Positions 34,132 through 43,439 are shown, counted from the stretch's first letter. The stretch: DNA of 64,000 nt from Azospirillum agricola (GCF_017876095.1 NZ_JAGINM010000009.1:186001-250000); one strand, 5' to 3'. Numbers and translations are program-made. The notes: generated from the sequence alone by a model not told the origin.

Positions 34132-34638
34132 ATGGCACAAGCGGTGACTGACAACGAGCGTTCCACCCCCGCCGACCGGCGTTCGCGCCTGCGCCCCGGC
34201 AAAAACGGCAAGCTCGCCCTTGGACCCCTTCCCGAGCTCGTGGGCTACAACCTGCGCAAGGCTCAGGTGGCGGTGTTCCAAAGCTTCCAGACCGCCGTTT
34301 CCCCCCATGACATCACGCCCGGCCAGTTCGGCGTGCTGATCATGATCCGGGAGAACGAGGGCCTGTCCCAGTCCGACCTCGGCACGGCGGTCGGCATCGA
34401 CCGCTCGACCATGGTGGCGGTGATCGACCGGCTCGAGTCGCGCGGTCTCGTGGTGCGCGCGCCCTCGCCCAACGATCGCCGCTCCTACGCGCTGCGCCTG
34501 TCGCCGGAAGGCCAGTCCCTGATGGACGAGCTGATCCCGCGCATCCAGGCGCACGACCAGGGCATGGTCAAGGATCTCTCGCCGGAAGAGCAGGTCCAGT
34601 TCATCGACTTCCTCCGCCGGGTCTCCCGCGCGAAGTGA
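34132..34638 (+). CDS. MarR-family transcriptional regulator
   Basis: Protein of 168 residues with a basic N-terminal tail and the standard MarR fold: PGQFGVLIMIRENEGLSQSD, recognition helix GIDRSTMVAVIDRLESRGLV and the wing RAPSPNDRRSYALRLSPEG with the conserved D-x-R-R. The C-terminal dimer helices are present. MarR proteins commonly bind phenolic acids and control efflux or aromatic catabolism; nothing nearby points to a ligand apart from the divergent FAH-family gene. The ATG at 34132 has only a weak ribosome binding site. Confidence 0.93.
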   Translation: MAQAVTDNERSTPADRRSRLRPGKNGKLALGPLPELVGYNLRKAQVAVFQSFQTAVSPHDITPGQFGVLIMIRENEGLSQSDLGTAVGIDRSTMVAVIDRLESRGLVVRAPSPNDRRSYALRLSPEGQSLMDELIPRIQAHDQGMVKDLSPEEQVQFIDFLRRVSRAK

Positions 34639-34735
34639 CGCCGAAGGGCTGAGGCCGGTCTGGGTGCGATGAAGGGGAACCGGCCCGGCGGGCGCGGTTC
34701 CCTTTGTCGTGTCCTGATGGATGCGTCCCGCTTCA

Positions 34736-34773
34736 GCGGCGGACTTAGCGGCGGACTCAGCGGCGGACGCGGC
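34736..34773. repeat. Three direct repeats of 12-13 bp at the 3-prime end of the amidotransferase gene
   Basis: AGCGGCGGACTT, AGCGGCGGACTC and AGCGGCGGACGC follow each other and overlap the amidotransferase stop codon. Likely slippage in the terminal codons. Confidence 0.7.
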
Positions 34774-35521
34774 GCTGGGCGTGCTCGACGGCGGCCGACC
34801 CGAAGGCGCGCAGCAGGGCGGCGGACAGCGGATCCTCCCAGAAGCGCCACTCCGGGTGCCACTGCACCGCCAGCGCGAAGGAAGGGGCGGCGGTGACGCG
34901 CACCGCCTCGACCAGCCCGTCCTCGGCCACCGCCTCGACGCTCAGCCCCTCGGCCACCCGGTGCAGCCCCTGGCCGTGCAGCGAGTTGACGGACACCGAC
35001 TCCGCGCCGTTGGCGAGGCCGGACAGCAGGCCGCCCGGCGTCAGCCGCACCCGGTGGGCCGGGCCGTACTGTTCGGGGAGCGGCGCCGTCTTGTCCTCGC
35101 GGTGGTCGTTCAGGCCGGGCACCTCGTGCAGCTTCTGATGCAGCGACCCGCCGAGCGCGACGTTCAGCTCCTGGAAACCCCGGCAGATGCCGAGCAGCGG
35201 CACGCCCATCTCCAGCGCCGCCAGGATCAGAGGCAGGCTGGTGGCGTCGCGGTCGGGGTCGTGCAGGGTCCCCGGCTCGCTCGGCTCGCCGCCGTAGCGG
35301 TGCGGCTCGACGTTGGACGGGCTGCCGGTGACGAGCAGGCCGTCGAGCCGCCCGACCAGATCGTCCATGTCGAGCGCGTTGCCGAGGGCGGGGATCAGAA
35401 GCGGCACGCCGCCCGCCCCGTCCGACACGGCGCGGACATACTTGTCGCCGCAGACATGGAAGGGGTGCTCGCCGAGCTGGCGGGTGCAGGCGGGGATGCC
35501 GATCAGGGGCTTGAGCATCAT
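34757..35521 (-). CDS. Class I glutamine amidotransferase-like, PuuD type
   Basis: Protein of 254 residues in the peptidase C26/gamma-glutamyl-GABA hydrolase family. The nucleophile is C113 in LLGICRGFQELNVALGG, with the His and Glu of the triad in VQWHPEW. PuuD-type enzymes remove glutamate from gamma-glutamyl-GABA in putrescine breakdown; the rest of that pathway is not in this window, so the substrate is inferred. Two consecutive ATG codons occur at the start; the first is used here. Confidence 0.88.
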   Translation of the reverse strand: MMLKPLIGIPACTRQLGEHPFHVCGDKYVRAVSDGAGGVPLLIPALGNALDMDDLVGRLDGLLVTGSPSNVEPHRYGGEPSEPGTLHDPDRDATSLPLILAALEMGVPLLGICRGFQELNVALGGSLHQKLHEVPGLNDHREDKTAPLPEQYGPAHRVRLTPGGLLSGLANGAESVSVNSLHGQGLHRVAEGLSVEAVAEDGLVEAVRVTAAPSFALAVQWHPEWRFWEDPLSAALLRAFGSAAVEHAQRRVRR

Positions 35522-35584
35522 GAACGGGAACCTCCGGTGGCCGCGTCCACTATGCCGTGTCGCGGCGCTCCGGAAAAGAGACGC

Positions 35585-36220
35585 TCACACCATCGGCATC
35601 GCGGTGGGGCCGGAGCGGTTGGACCCGGCGTGGCAGCGGCGCAGGCGCAACGCGGTGGCGAGCGCCAGCACCCCGAAGGCGATCAGGTAGGCCGCAACCC
35701 CCCAGGCGAGCGCCAGCAGCCCCAGCGCCGGCAGCACCCACATGCCCAGCCCGAAGGCGATCGACAGGGCGCCGGCGATGCCCCAGGCCCATTTGCCGTG
35801 GGTGCGGTTCATGCGCCACGCCCCCATCACCTCGGCGAAGCCGGTCATGACCGACCAGGCGGCGATCAGGAACACCAGGGCGAACAGGCTGGCCGCCGGC
35901 CACAGGGCGGCGACGACGCCGGCGATCAGGCTGACGATTCCCTCCAGGATGAAGGGCAGGGCGCGGCCGTGATGGCGCGAGGCGCGGATGCCGGCGAGGA
36001 TGGCGAAGATCCCGTCGAGCAGCAGATAGGCGGCGAAGGTCAGAGCCAGCGTCGCCACCGTCACCCCCGGCAGCGCCAGGGCCAGCACGCCCAGCAGGAT
36101 GGCGGCGGCCCCGCGCAGCGCCAGCGCCCACCAGTTGCGGGCCAGCAGGTCGTTCATGCCCTGGATGCGGGATGCCGCCGTTCCGGGAGTCGGGCCTGCG
36201 GGAGTTTGAAGATGGGACAT
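35585..36220 (-). CDS. HdeD-family membrane protein (DUF308)
   Basis: Protein of 211 residues with about six transmembrane helices, beginning at NWWALALRGAAAILLGVLAL and continuing in the DUF308 repeat pattern (AYLLLDGIFAILAGIRASR, ALWPAASLFALVFLIAAWSV). HdeD proteins are associated with acid stress in enterobacteria; the role in this class is not known. ATG 36220 has GGAGGG 5-7 bp upstream. It is flanked by the PuuD-type gene and lolA on the same strand but with separate gaps. Confidence 0.88.
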   Translation of the reverse strand: MSHLQTPAGPTPGTAASRIQGMNDLLARNWWALALRGAAAILLGVLALALPGVTVATLALTFAAYLLLDGIFAILAGIRASRHHGRALPFILEGIVSLIAGVVAALWPAASLFALVFLIAAWSVMTGFAEVMGAWRMNRTHGKWAWGIAGALSIAFGLGMWVLPALGLLALAWGVAAYLIAFGVLALATALRLRRCHAGSNRSGPTAMPMV

Positions 36221-36315
36221 GGGAACCCTCCCGTTGCGTCTCGTCCGGAAAGGCAACGGGAAGGGAAGGGCTTTGTTTCCGCCCTTGTCTTCGGTGGAAT
36301 GCCCGGAAAGGCCGG

Positions 36316-36984
36316 TCAGTTGCCCCGGCCGTAGTCCGAGCCCTTGGGCGGCTCCTTGAAATAGAACATGTCGCGGTCGAAGCTCACGTCGGTGCGCGGG
36401 TTCAGCAGCGCCACCTCCGTCGTCAGGCCCTGGCCGTCCAGCACCCGCCACTTGCGGAGCTGGAAGGGGTGGTCCTCGAACACCAGCGTCAGGGTGCCCT
36501 TGCCGGAATCCTTGCTCTCGACGAGGCTGACCTCGACCACGCCGGGGGCCTGGAAGACGTTGGTGACGACCACGTCGCCCGACAGCCGGATGGTCTTGCG
36601 CAGGATGAAGTCGGCCATGGTCGAGCCGATCGGCGCGCTCGACTGCTGGCGCATCTCGCCGTCCCAGTAGAAGATGAAGGAGCCGTCGGCGACGACGAAA
36701 TCCTTGATCGGCTTGTCATACTCCAGCCGCATCCGGCCCGGCCGCGCCATCGAGAAGGTCCCCGTGGTCTGCTGGCCGTTGGGCGCCACCTGCACGAACT
36801 TCGATTGCAGGGTGTGGATGTTGTTCAGATACTCCTCGACCCGCGCGACGGTGGCCTGGTCCTGCGCCGACAGCCGGGCGGCGGTGGGCGCCGCCGACGC
36901 GGGCGGCGGGGCGACGGCCGCCACCCCGGTCAGCGAGGCGGAGACGAGAAGCGTGGCGAGAAGGCGGCGAAGCACGGCGGTCAT
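36316..36984 (-). CDS. lolA: LolA-like outer-membrane lipoprotein carrier
   Basis: Protein of about 222 residues with a signal peptide ending PPPASAAP. The mature domain has the LolA pattern: LNNIHTLQSKFVQVAPNGQQ, GTFSMARPGRMRLEYDKP, VVADGSFIFYWDGEMRQ and the C-terminal SFDRDMFYFKEP. It shuttles lipoproteins from LolCDE across the periplasm. ATG 36984 is chosen although its ribosome binding site is poor; a TTG at 36999 is the alternative. It starts shortly after the ubiH stop on the same strand only in the sense that both are leftward; the gap is 119 bp. Confidence 0.88.
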   Translation of the reverse strand: MTAVLRRLLATLLVSASLTGVAAVAPPPASAAPTAARLSAQDQATVARVEEYLNNIHTLQSKFVQVAPNGQQTTGTFSMARPGRMRLEYDKPIKDFVVADGSFIFYWDGEMRQQSSAPIGSTMADFILRKTIRLSGDVVVTNVFQAPGVVEVSLVESKDSGKGTLTLVFEDHPFQLRKWRVLDGQGLTTEVALLNPRTDVSFDRDMFYFKEPPKGSDYGRGN

Positions 36985-37103
36985 CCCTGGAAATTCCAAG
37001 CCCGGCGGTTGTAGCCGGGCCTTGTGGCGGACATAAGGCGCCGCCGGGCCGGATCCAAGTCGTCCTTATGGGCCGTCCTTACGGACAGCCCTTCGTGGAA
37101 GGC

Positions 37104-38372
37104 TTACAGGGGAACGCCACGGATCATCCGCGGCAGGTCGCCGACGACGCCCATGGCGTGCCGCATGAAGAAGCGCTTGACCGGCGGCAGCCGGTTGACC
37201 ACCGCCATGCCGAGGTCGCGCGCCAGCCGCACCGGCGGGATGTCGTTGGAGAACAGATGCACCAGCCCGTCGCACACCGCGGCGAGCAGCACCGTGTCGA
37301 AGCGGCGCCAGCGCTGGAAGCGGGCCAGCACCTCCGGCCCGCCGACGTCCAGCCCCAGCCGGTGGGCGTCGACGATCACCTCCGCCAGCGCCGCGACGTC
37401 GCGCATGCCGAGATTCAATCCCTGGCCGGCGATCGGGTGGATGGCGTGGGCGGCCTCGCCGATCAGGGCGAGGCGGCCGGCGATGAAGCGCTCGGCCAGC
37501 AGGACCGACAGCGGCCACGCCTCGCGCCGGGTCAGCAGCTCGATCTCGCCGAGATAGCCGCCGGACCGCCGGGTCAGCTCCTCGATGAACTCCGCGTCGG
37601 GCAGGCCGAGATAGGTCTTCACCAGCGACGTCTTCTCGCTCCACACGATGGAGCAGCGGTTGTCCGTCATCGGCAGCACGGCGAAGGGGCCGGTGGGGAA
37701 GAAATGCTCCAGCGCGATGCCCTTGTTCGGTTCCGAATGGCGGATCGTGCAGATGATGGCGCTCTGGTCGTAAGACCAGCGCCGCACCTTGATCCCGGCG
37801 CTCTCGCGCGCCAGCGAGCGGCGGCCGTCGGCGCCGATCACCAGCCTGGCCCGCACGGTGCGCCCGTCGGCCAGCGTCACGGCGGCGCCGGAACGGGTGC
37901 GCTCGACGCCGGTGGCCTTGGCCGGGGCGAGATGGACGAGGCCCGGCAGCTCGGCGGCGCGGGCGAACAGGGCGCGGCGGATGTCCTTGTTGTCGAGGAT
38001 CCAGCCGAAGGGCTGGTTCTTGCCGTCCATCGCCAGTTCGGTGTGGTCGTAATGCACGAACAGGGACGAGAACTGGTCGGCGATGCGGATGTCCAGCATC
38101 GGGCCGGCCTGGGCCTCCATGTGGCGCCAGACGCCCGCCCCCTCCAGCACCTTCATCGAGGCGTAGGAGATGGCGGTGGTGCGGATGTCGAAGCCGTCGC
38201 CGGCCTGCCGGTCCGGGCTGTCCTGGTCGATGCACGCCACGGGCACCCCGGCGCTTGCCAGCGCCGCCGCCATGGTCAGCCCCGCCAGCCCGCCGCCCAG
38301 GACCACCACCTCGGTCGTGATGTCGGCGCCGCCGGGGGTGTGGTTCGGCGGCGTGTTGCCCGATTCGGCCAT
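37104..38372 (-). CDS. ubiH: UbiH-type FAD monooxygenase of ubiquinone synthesis
   Basis: Protein of 422 residues of the UbiH/UbiF/VisC/COQ6 flavoprotein family. The FAD Rossmann motif is VVVLGGGLAGLTMAAALASA, the middle DG motif is VIGADGRRSLARE, and the second FAD motif is RLALIGEAAHAIHPIAGQGL. It hydroxylates a ring carbon of the ubiquinone precursor. ATG 38372 has AGGA about 8 bp upstream. Its place beside glnZ matches the known Azospirillum arrangement. Confidence 0.92.
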   Translation of the reverse strand: MAESGNTPPNHTPGGADITTEVVVLGGGLAGLTMAAALASAGVPVACIDQDSPDRQAGDGFDIRTTAISYASMKVLEGAGVWRHMEAQAGPMLDIRIADQFSSLFVHYDHTELAMDGKNQPFGWILDNKDIRRALFARAAELPGLVHLAPAKATGVERTRSGAAVTLADGRTVRARLVIGADGRRSLARESAGIKVRRWSYDQSAIICTIRHSEPNKGIALEHFFPTGPFAVLPMTDNRCSIVWSEKTSLVKTYLGLPDAEFIEELTRRSGGYLGEIELLTRREAWPLSVLLAERFIAGRLALIGEAAHAIHPIAGQGLNLGMRDVAALAEVIVDAHRLGLDVGGPEVLARFQRWRRFDTVLLAAVCDGLVHLFSNDIPPVRLARDLGMAVVNRLPPVKRFFMRHAMGVVGDLPRMIRGVPL

Positions 38373-38732
38373 GATCCTGCTGTCCTTCGTTGCGGTCCGG
38401 TCCGCCGCGTCCTTGGCCGCGACCCCGTGCGCAGCAACAATTGTCCCCGCGTCCGCCCGATGTCCAGAGCCGCCGCGATCCGGTGCGCCCGGACGGATTG
38501 TCGCTGAATGAAAAATAGGCATATGCTTCCGGATTGAGCGCCCAAACATCCGGCATATCCCTATTGTTGCGGCGCAATTCAACCGGCACGATTCTTGTAA
38601 TCGTTGATTTTTGCGGCAGAGGCGAACAGGCTCGGTCCACGAACGGGAAACCTGTCCGACAGGGCGAGGGGAAATCCCGCGACGGGCCGGGCAGCGGGCT
38701 GAGGCCGGAACAACGCTTTAAGGGGAAGCCAC
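38373..38732 (+). other. ubiH-glnZ intergenic region
   Basis: Holds the glnZ promoter and several symmetric elements: a perfect palindrome TTGCGGCGCAA at 38567-38577 just upstream of the -24 box, and inverted CCGGAT / ATCCGG near 38530-38553 associated with two GGCATAT elements. These may be binding sites, but I cannot assign a protein. No extra gene seen. Confidence 0.5.
38584..38598 (+). promoter_or_regulatory. Probable sigma-54 promoter of glnZ
   Basis: CGGCACG (38584-38590), a 4-bp gap and TTGT (38595-38598) fit the -24/-12 pattern TGGCACG-N4-TTGC with two mismatches. It lies about 135 bp before the glnZ ATG. Sigma-54 control under NtrC would agree with a nitrogen-regulated PII gene. Confidence 0.6.
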
Positions 38733-39071
38733 ATGAAACTGGTTATGGCCATCATCAAGCCGTTCAAGCTCGACGAGGTCCGCGAGGCGCTGACGTCGCT
38801 CGGGATCCAGGGCTTGACCGTCAGCGAGGTCAAGGGCTTCGGCCGCCAGAAGGGTCAGACGGAGATCTACCGCGGCGCCGAATATTCGGTGAGCTTCCTG
38901 CCCAAGGTGAAGGTCGAGGTCGCCGTGTCCGATGACCAGTTCGAACAGGTGGTCGAGGCGATCCAGAAGGCCGCCAACACCGGCCGCATCGGCGACGGCA
39001 AGATCTTCGTGCTGGAGATCGCCCAGGCTGTCCGCATCCGCACCGGCGAGACCAACGCCGAAGCGCTGTAA
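38733..39071 (+). CDS. glnZ: GlnZ, PII signal protein
   Basis: PII-family trimeric signal protein of 112 residues. The uridylylation site is Y51 in the T-loop GQTEIYRGAEY, the B-loop reads TGRIGDGKIFV and the C-loop IRTGE is present. Such proteins sense ATP/ADP, 2-oxoglutarate and glutamine and control GlnE, DraG/DraT, AmtB and related targets. The N-terminus MKLVMAIIKPFKLDEV and the neighbours ubiH and an aminotransferase gene indicate GlnZ rather than GlnB, which sits beside glnA in these bacteria. AGGGGAAG precedes the ATG. Confidence 0.95.
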   Translation: MKLVMAIIKPFKLDEVREALTSLGIQGLTVSEVKGFGRQKGQTEIYRGAEYSVSFLPKVKVEVAVSDDQFEQVVEAIQKAANTGRIGDGKIFVLEIAQAVRIRTGETNAEAL

Positions 39072-39124
39072 GGGTTTTCGCCATCCCGCCTTCGCGCCGT
39101 GGCGCGAGGGCATGATGACGGGAA

Positions 39125-39231
39125 GCCCCTCTCCCCCCTGTGGGAGAAGGGTTGGGATGATGGGGATTCCGCCGCAGGTGGAAGAGAAACCGCCCCCTCA
39201 CCCCAACCCCTCTCCCACGGGGGCGAGGGGC
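39125..39231. repeat. REP/BIME-like paired palindromes after glnZ
   Basis: Left unit 39125-39156 (GCCCCTCTCCCCCCTGTGGG, then AGAAGGGTTGGGA) and right unit 39194-39231 (CCCCTCACCCCAACCCCTCT, then CCCACGGGGGCGAGGGGC) are inverted to each other over about 30 bp, each also able to fold on itself. This is a common REP-like extragenic palindrome type of many proteobacteria and may stabilise or end the glnZ mRNA. The rest of the 310-bp gap holds nothing else I recognise. Confidence 0.75.
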
Positions 39232-39381
39232 TTTTCTCTGGCCGGTCCACCCATACTCCGGTTCCGGGTGTCCGGTTTTGTGCGCTTGTGCCCTCCGTCC
39301 CTCGCCGATAGGATCGTTTCCGATTCGTACGGGTGATGCCCGTATGGATGAGCGCGTGGTCTTGGGAAGGTTTGCGGCGTC

Positions 39382-40641
39382 ATGGTCTCTGCGGATTTCA
39401 GCGTTCATCCCGGTGCCGTCTTTTCCGAGGCGATCGGCAACGACCGGCTGGATCGGCTGACCGACTACCCCTTCACCCGGCTGGCCAACCTGCTGTCCGG
39501 CATCACGCCGCGCGCCAACACCGCCCCGATCGTGCTGTCGGTCGGCGAGCCGCAGCACCCGCCGCCCGCCATCCTCGACGAGACGCTGCGCGCCAACAGC
39601 GCCGGCTGGAGCAAGTACCCGCCGGTCGGCGGCAGCCCCGACTTCCGCGCCGCCGCCGGCGACTGGCTGACCCGCCGCTACGGCCTGCCCATCGGCCTGT
39701 TGCAGCACGACCGTTCCATCCTCCCGGTGTCCGGCACGCGCGAGGCGCTGTTCATGCTGGCGCTGCTGGCGGTGCCGTCGAGCAAGGCCGGCAGGCAGCC
39801 GGCGGTGCTGATGCCCAACCCCTTCTACGCGCCCTACGAGGGCGGCGCGGTGCTGGCCGGGGCCGAGCCGGTGTTCCTGCCGGCGACGCGCGAAACCGGC
39901 TTCCTGCCCGACCTCGACGCGCTGACGCCGGAGCTGCTGGAGCGCACCGCGCTGTTCTACCTCTGCACCCCGGCAAACCCGCAGGGCGCGGCCGCCTCGG
40001 CCGCCTATCTGGCGCGCGCCATCGGGCTGGCGCGGGAGTACGGCTTCGTGCTGGCGGTCGACGAGTGCTACGCCGAGATCTACCTCGACAGGCCGCCGGT
40101 CGGCGCGCTCCAGGTCGCCGCCGGCCTGCCGCAGGCGGCCGGGGACACGCCCTGGGCCAACCTGCTGGTCTTCCATTCCCTGTCCAAGCGGTCGAGCGCC
40201 GCCGGCCTGCGCTCCGGCTTCGTGGCCGGCGACCCGGTGCTGCTCGGGCGCTTCTCGCGGCTGCGCAGCTACGCCAACGCCGGCATGCCGCTGCCGATCG
40301 ACGCGGCCAGCACCGCCCTGTGGCGCGACGAGGCGCATGTCGAGGAGAACCGCCGCCTCTACCGCGCCAAGTTCGCGGCGGCCGAGGCCGAGCTGAAGGG
40401 CCGCTACGGCTATTACCGGCCGGACGGCGGCTTCTTCCTCTGGCTGGACGTCGGCGACGGCGAGGAGGCGGCGCGGCGCCTGTGGACCGAGGGCGCCATC
40501 CGCGCGCTGCCCGGCGCCTACCTGACCCGCAGCAACCCGGGCGAGCCGAACCCCGGCGCCCCCTTCCTCCGCATCGCCCTGGTGCAGGACGCCGAACTGG
40601 TCGGACAGGCCTGCGCGGCCATCGTCCGCATCCTCGGCTGA
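39382..40641 (+). CDS. Class I/II aminotransferase (DapC-like; aat of the glnZ locus)
   Basis: PLP aminotransferase of 419 residues. Features are the substrate loop YPFTRLANLLSGITPRANTA, IVLSVGEPQHPPPA, the PLP-contact segment VSGTREALFMLALL, NPFYAPYEGG, VDECYAEIY, the PLP Lys in FHSLSKRSSAAGLRSGF and the Arg near GAPFLRIALV. Homologues in this class are called N-succinyldiaminopimelate aminotransferase (DapC), a lysine/peptidoglycan precursor step, and dapB is also in this window; the substrate remains an inference. ATG 39382 begins the protein. Confidence 0.9.
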   Translation: MVSADFSVHPGAVFSEAIGNDRLDRLTDYPFTRLANLLSGITPRANTAPIVLSVGEPQHPPPAILDETLRANSAGWSKYPPVGGSPDFRAAAGDWLTRRYGLPIGLLQHDRSILPVSGTREALFMLALLAVPSSKAGRQPAVLMPNPFYAPYEGGAVLAGAEPVFLPATRETGFLPDLDALTPELLERTALFYLCTPANPQGAAASAAYLARAIGLAREYGFVLAVDECYAEIYLDRPPVGALQVAAGLPQAAGDTPWANLLVFHSLSKRSSAAGLRSGFVAGDPVLLGRFSRLRSYANAGMPLPIDAASTALWRDEAHVEENRRLYRAKFAAAEAELKGRYGYYRPDGGFFLWLDVGDGEEAARRLWTEGAIRALPGAYLTRSNPGEPNPGAPFLRIALVQDAELVGQACAAIVRILG

Positions 40642-40715
40642 GGTCCTGGACTGAGTTTTTTGGCTGACTGCGTCCGCCCCCGTCCGGGACGGACCGAGAA
40701 CGAGGTTTCCGCCCC

Positions 40716-43322
40716 ATGGCCCGACCCGCCGGCCCTCCCTCCGCGCGCCCCCGGCCCACCCTGGGACGGAGCGCCAATGCGCGTTCCAGCGCGAAGGACG
40801 ACAAGCCCACGCTGAAGGACAAGCTGCGGCCGGCCGGCGCCCGGGGGGAGAGGCCGCCCTTCTTCTCGCCGGCCACCCGTGCCTTCGTCGTCGCCAGGGC
40901 GCGCGAGGCGATGGGCTTCGTGCTGGGGCTGTTCGGCCTGCTGCTGATGGTCCTGCTGGGCAGCTACAACCCGGCGGACCCGTCCTGGAACTCGATCCCG
41001 TCCGGCTCGGCGCGGACCTTCAACCTGTTCGGGACGCCCGGCGCCTATCTGGCCGACCTGCTGATCCAGTCGTTGGGCTGGGCCTCCTTCGTCATCGCGC
41101 TGGTGCCGATGTTCTGGGGCTGGCGGCTCGGCGCCCAGCGCAGCCTGGGCAACCCGGTCTTCCGCACCGTGCTGGCGCTGTGGGGCGTCCTGCTGGTCGC
41201 CATGGCGCTGGCCGGGCTGACCACCGAATCCTCCGACCCGCTGGCGGCGCTGCCCGGCGGCAGCGTCGGCGCCGTGCTGCTGCGCGGCGTCGGCAACCTG
41301 TTCGGCGGCGAGTCGATGGTCGCCACCGTCGCGGCCTTCGGCGGCGGCTTCGTGCTGTTCCTCGCCGCCGGCCTGTCGATCGCCGAATGGATCAGCAGCT
41401 TCAAGGCGCTCGGCACCGGCACCGTGGCCGTGGCGCGCTTCCTCACCCGCACCGCCAAGGCGGGGGCGGGAAGCCTCGGTCAACGGGCGCGCACCGCCGC
41501 GCAGGCCGCCGCCCAGACCGCCAGCGGCGCCGTCGACGACGAGCTGAAGCGCGAGCAGCCGCCCGCCGTCCGCGGTCGGGGGCGCAGCGCGCCGAGCTTC
41601 GGCGACACGCCACGCGCCGAGTCGGGGGCCGCGCAGGTGCTTCCCGGCGAGGCTTACAAGGCGCCCCTTTCCCAGCCGGAGGACGCCCGGCCGCCGCGCC
41701 CGATCCCGGTCGTCCCGCCGCACAAGCCGGCGGAGCCGCAGAGCGTCTCCGAGCGCGGCGACCCGCGCCAGACCCGGCTGCCCTTCGAGCCGGAGGAGCC
41801 GGAGGGCTACGAGCTGCCGCCGCTCGACCTGCTCCAGCCACCGCCCGCCGGCGCGCGCGGCCAGCAGGTCGACGAAAGCCTGCTGCAACGCAACGCCGGT
41901 CAGCTCGAGGGCGTGCTCGGCGATTTCGGCGTGCGCGGCGAGGTGCAGAAGGTGCATCCCGGCCCGGTCGTCACCCTCTACGAGCTGGAGCCGGCCCCCG
42001 GCACCAAATCGTCCCGCGTCATCGGTCTGGCCGACGACATCGCCCGCTCGATGAGCGCGGTGTCGGTGCGCGTCGCCGTGGTGCCCGGCCGCAACGTCAT
42101 CGGCATCGAGCTGCCCAACGCCAAGCGCGAGACCGTGCTGCTGCGCGAGCTGATGGCGTCGGACAGCTTCGACAAGAACGGCGGCAAGCTGGCGCTGGCG
42201 CTCGGCAAGGACATCGGCGGCCAGCCGGTGGTCGCCGACCTCGCGCGCTTCCCGCACCTGCTGGTCGCCGGCACGACGGGCTCGGGCAAGTCGGTGGCGA
42301 TCAACACGATGATCCTGTCGCTGCTCTACCGGCTGCCGCCGGAGCGCTGCCGCTTCATCATGATCGACCCGAAGATGCTGGAGCTGTCGGTCTACGAGGG
42401 CATCCCGCATCTGCTGACGCCGGTCGTCACCGACCCGAAGAAGGCGGTGGTGGCGCTGAAATGGACGGTGCGGGAGATGGAGGACCGTTACCGCAACATG
42501 TCCAAGCTCGGCGTCCGCAACATCGAGGGCTACAACGCCCGCCTGCGCGAGGCGCGCGAGGAGGGCGAGTCGCTGACCCGCCGCGTGCAGACCGGCTTCG
42601 ACCCCGACACCGGCAAGCCGCTGTTCGAGGAGCAGCCGCTCGACCTGACCGAGCTTCCCTACATCGTGGTCATCGTCGACGAGATGGCCGACCTGATGCT
42701 GGTCGCCGGCAAGGACATCGAGGCGGCGATCCAGCGCTTGGCCCAGATGGCGCGCGCCGCCGGCATCCATTTGATCATGGCGACCCAGCGCCCGTCGGTC
42801 GACGTCATCACCGGCACCATCAAGGCCAACTTCCCGACCCGCATCAGCTTCCAGGTGACGTCGAAGATCGACAGCCGCACCATCCTCGGCGAGCAGGGGG
42901 CGGAGCAGCTGCTCGGCCAGGGCGACATGCTCTACATGGCCGGTGGCGGGCGCATCACCCGCGTCCACGGCCCCTTCGTCTCCGACCAGGAGGTCGAGCA
43001 CATCGTCAAGTACCTGAAGGCGCAGGGCGAGCCCAACTACGTCGACGCCATCACCGAGGACGAGGACGGCGACAACCCCTTCGACGAGGGCGGCGTGTCG
43101 GGGGCGGGCGGCAACGGCGGGTCGGGCGACGACCTCTACGACAAGGCGGTCGCCGTGGTCTGCCGCGAGCGCAAGGCGTCGACCAGCTTCATCCAGCGCC
43201 AGCTCCGCATCGGCTACAATTCGGCCGCTCGCCTGATCGAGCGGATGGAGACGGAAGGCGTGGTCAGCAAGCCCAACCACTCCGGCAAGCGCGAAGTGCT
43301 GGCGCGCAACATCGACGAGTGA
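40716..43322 (+). CDS. ftsK: FtsK/SpoIIIE DNA translocase
   Basis: Protein of 868 residues. A basic N-terminal tail is followed by four transmembrane helices (from about residues 65-200), a Pro/Ala-rich linker, and the RecA-like motor: Walker A GTTGSGKSVAINTM, IDPKMLELSVYEGIPHLLTP, Walker B VVIVDEMADLMLV, MATQRPSVDVITG. The C-terminal winged-helix gamma domain (AVAVVCRERKASTSFIQRQL) reads KOPS sites. It pumps chromosome dimers through the division septum. ATG 40716 follows a GAGG at 11 bp. Confidence 0.97.
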   Translation: MARPAGPPSARPRPTLGRSANARSSAKDDKPTLKDKLRPAGARGERPPFFSPATRAFVVARAREAMGFVLGLFGLLLMVLLGSYNPADPSWNSIPSGSARTFNLFGTPGAYLADLLIQSLGWASFVIALVPMFWGWRLGAQRSLGNPVFRTVLALWGVLLVAMALAGLTTESSDPLAALPGGSVGAVLLRGVGNLFGGESMVATVAAFGGGFVLFLAAGLSIAEWISSFKALGTGTVAVARFLTRTAKAGAGSLGQRARTAAQAAAQTASGAVDDELKREQPPAVRGRGRSAPSFGDTPRAESGAAQVLPGEAYKAPLSQPEDARPPRPIPVVPPHKPAEPQSVSERGDPRQTRLPFEPEEPEGYELPPLDLLQPPPAGARGQQVDESLLQRNAGQLEGVLGDFGVRGEVQKVHPGPVVTLYELEPAPGTKSSRVIGLADDIARSMSAVSVRVAVVPGRNVIGIELPNAKRETVLLRELMASDSFDKNGGKLALALGKDIGGQPVVADLARFPHLLVAGTTGSGKSVAINTMILSLLYRLPPERCRFIMIDPKMLELSVYEGIPHLLTPVVTDPKKAVVALKWTVREMEDRYRNMSKLGVRNIEGYNARLREAREEGESLTRRVQTGFDPDTGKPLFEEQPLDLTELPYIVVIVDEMADLMLVAGKDIEAAIQRLAQMARAAGIHLIMATQRPSVDVITGTIKANFPTRISFQVTSKIDSRTILGEQGAEQLLGQGDMLYMAGGGRITRVHGPFVSDQEVEHIVKYLKAQGEPNYVDAITEDEDGDNPFDEGGVSGAGGNGGSGDDLYDKAVAVVCRERKASTSFIQRQLRIGYNSAARLIERMETEGVVSKPNHSGKREVLARNIDE

Positions 43323-43407
43323 GGAGAGCGGCCGCCGGCCAGTGTGGCAGGGTTTTTGCGGCGGGGCCGGTTGACAGCGGCTGGCCCCAGCACCACTATC
43401 GGGGGTA

Positions 43408-43439
43408 GGCGGGCCGGAGGTCCTACACTCCGACCCGCC
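43408..43439 (-). terminator. Hairpin after micro-gene copy 2
   Basis: On the minus strand GGCGGGTCGGAG pairs with CTCCGGCCCGCC over 12 bp (one G-U pair) around an 8-nt loop, 9 nt after the stop codon; outer ATCGGG/CCCGAT arms can extend it. It also lies between convergent ftsK and the micro-gene. Confidence 0.6.

Noticed and set aside
40518..43280. A 920-codon open frame antisense to ftsK
   Set aside because: Shadow of ftsK; no motif and no ribosome binding site.
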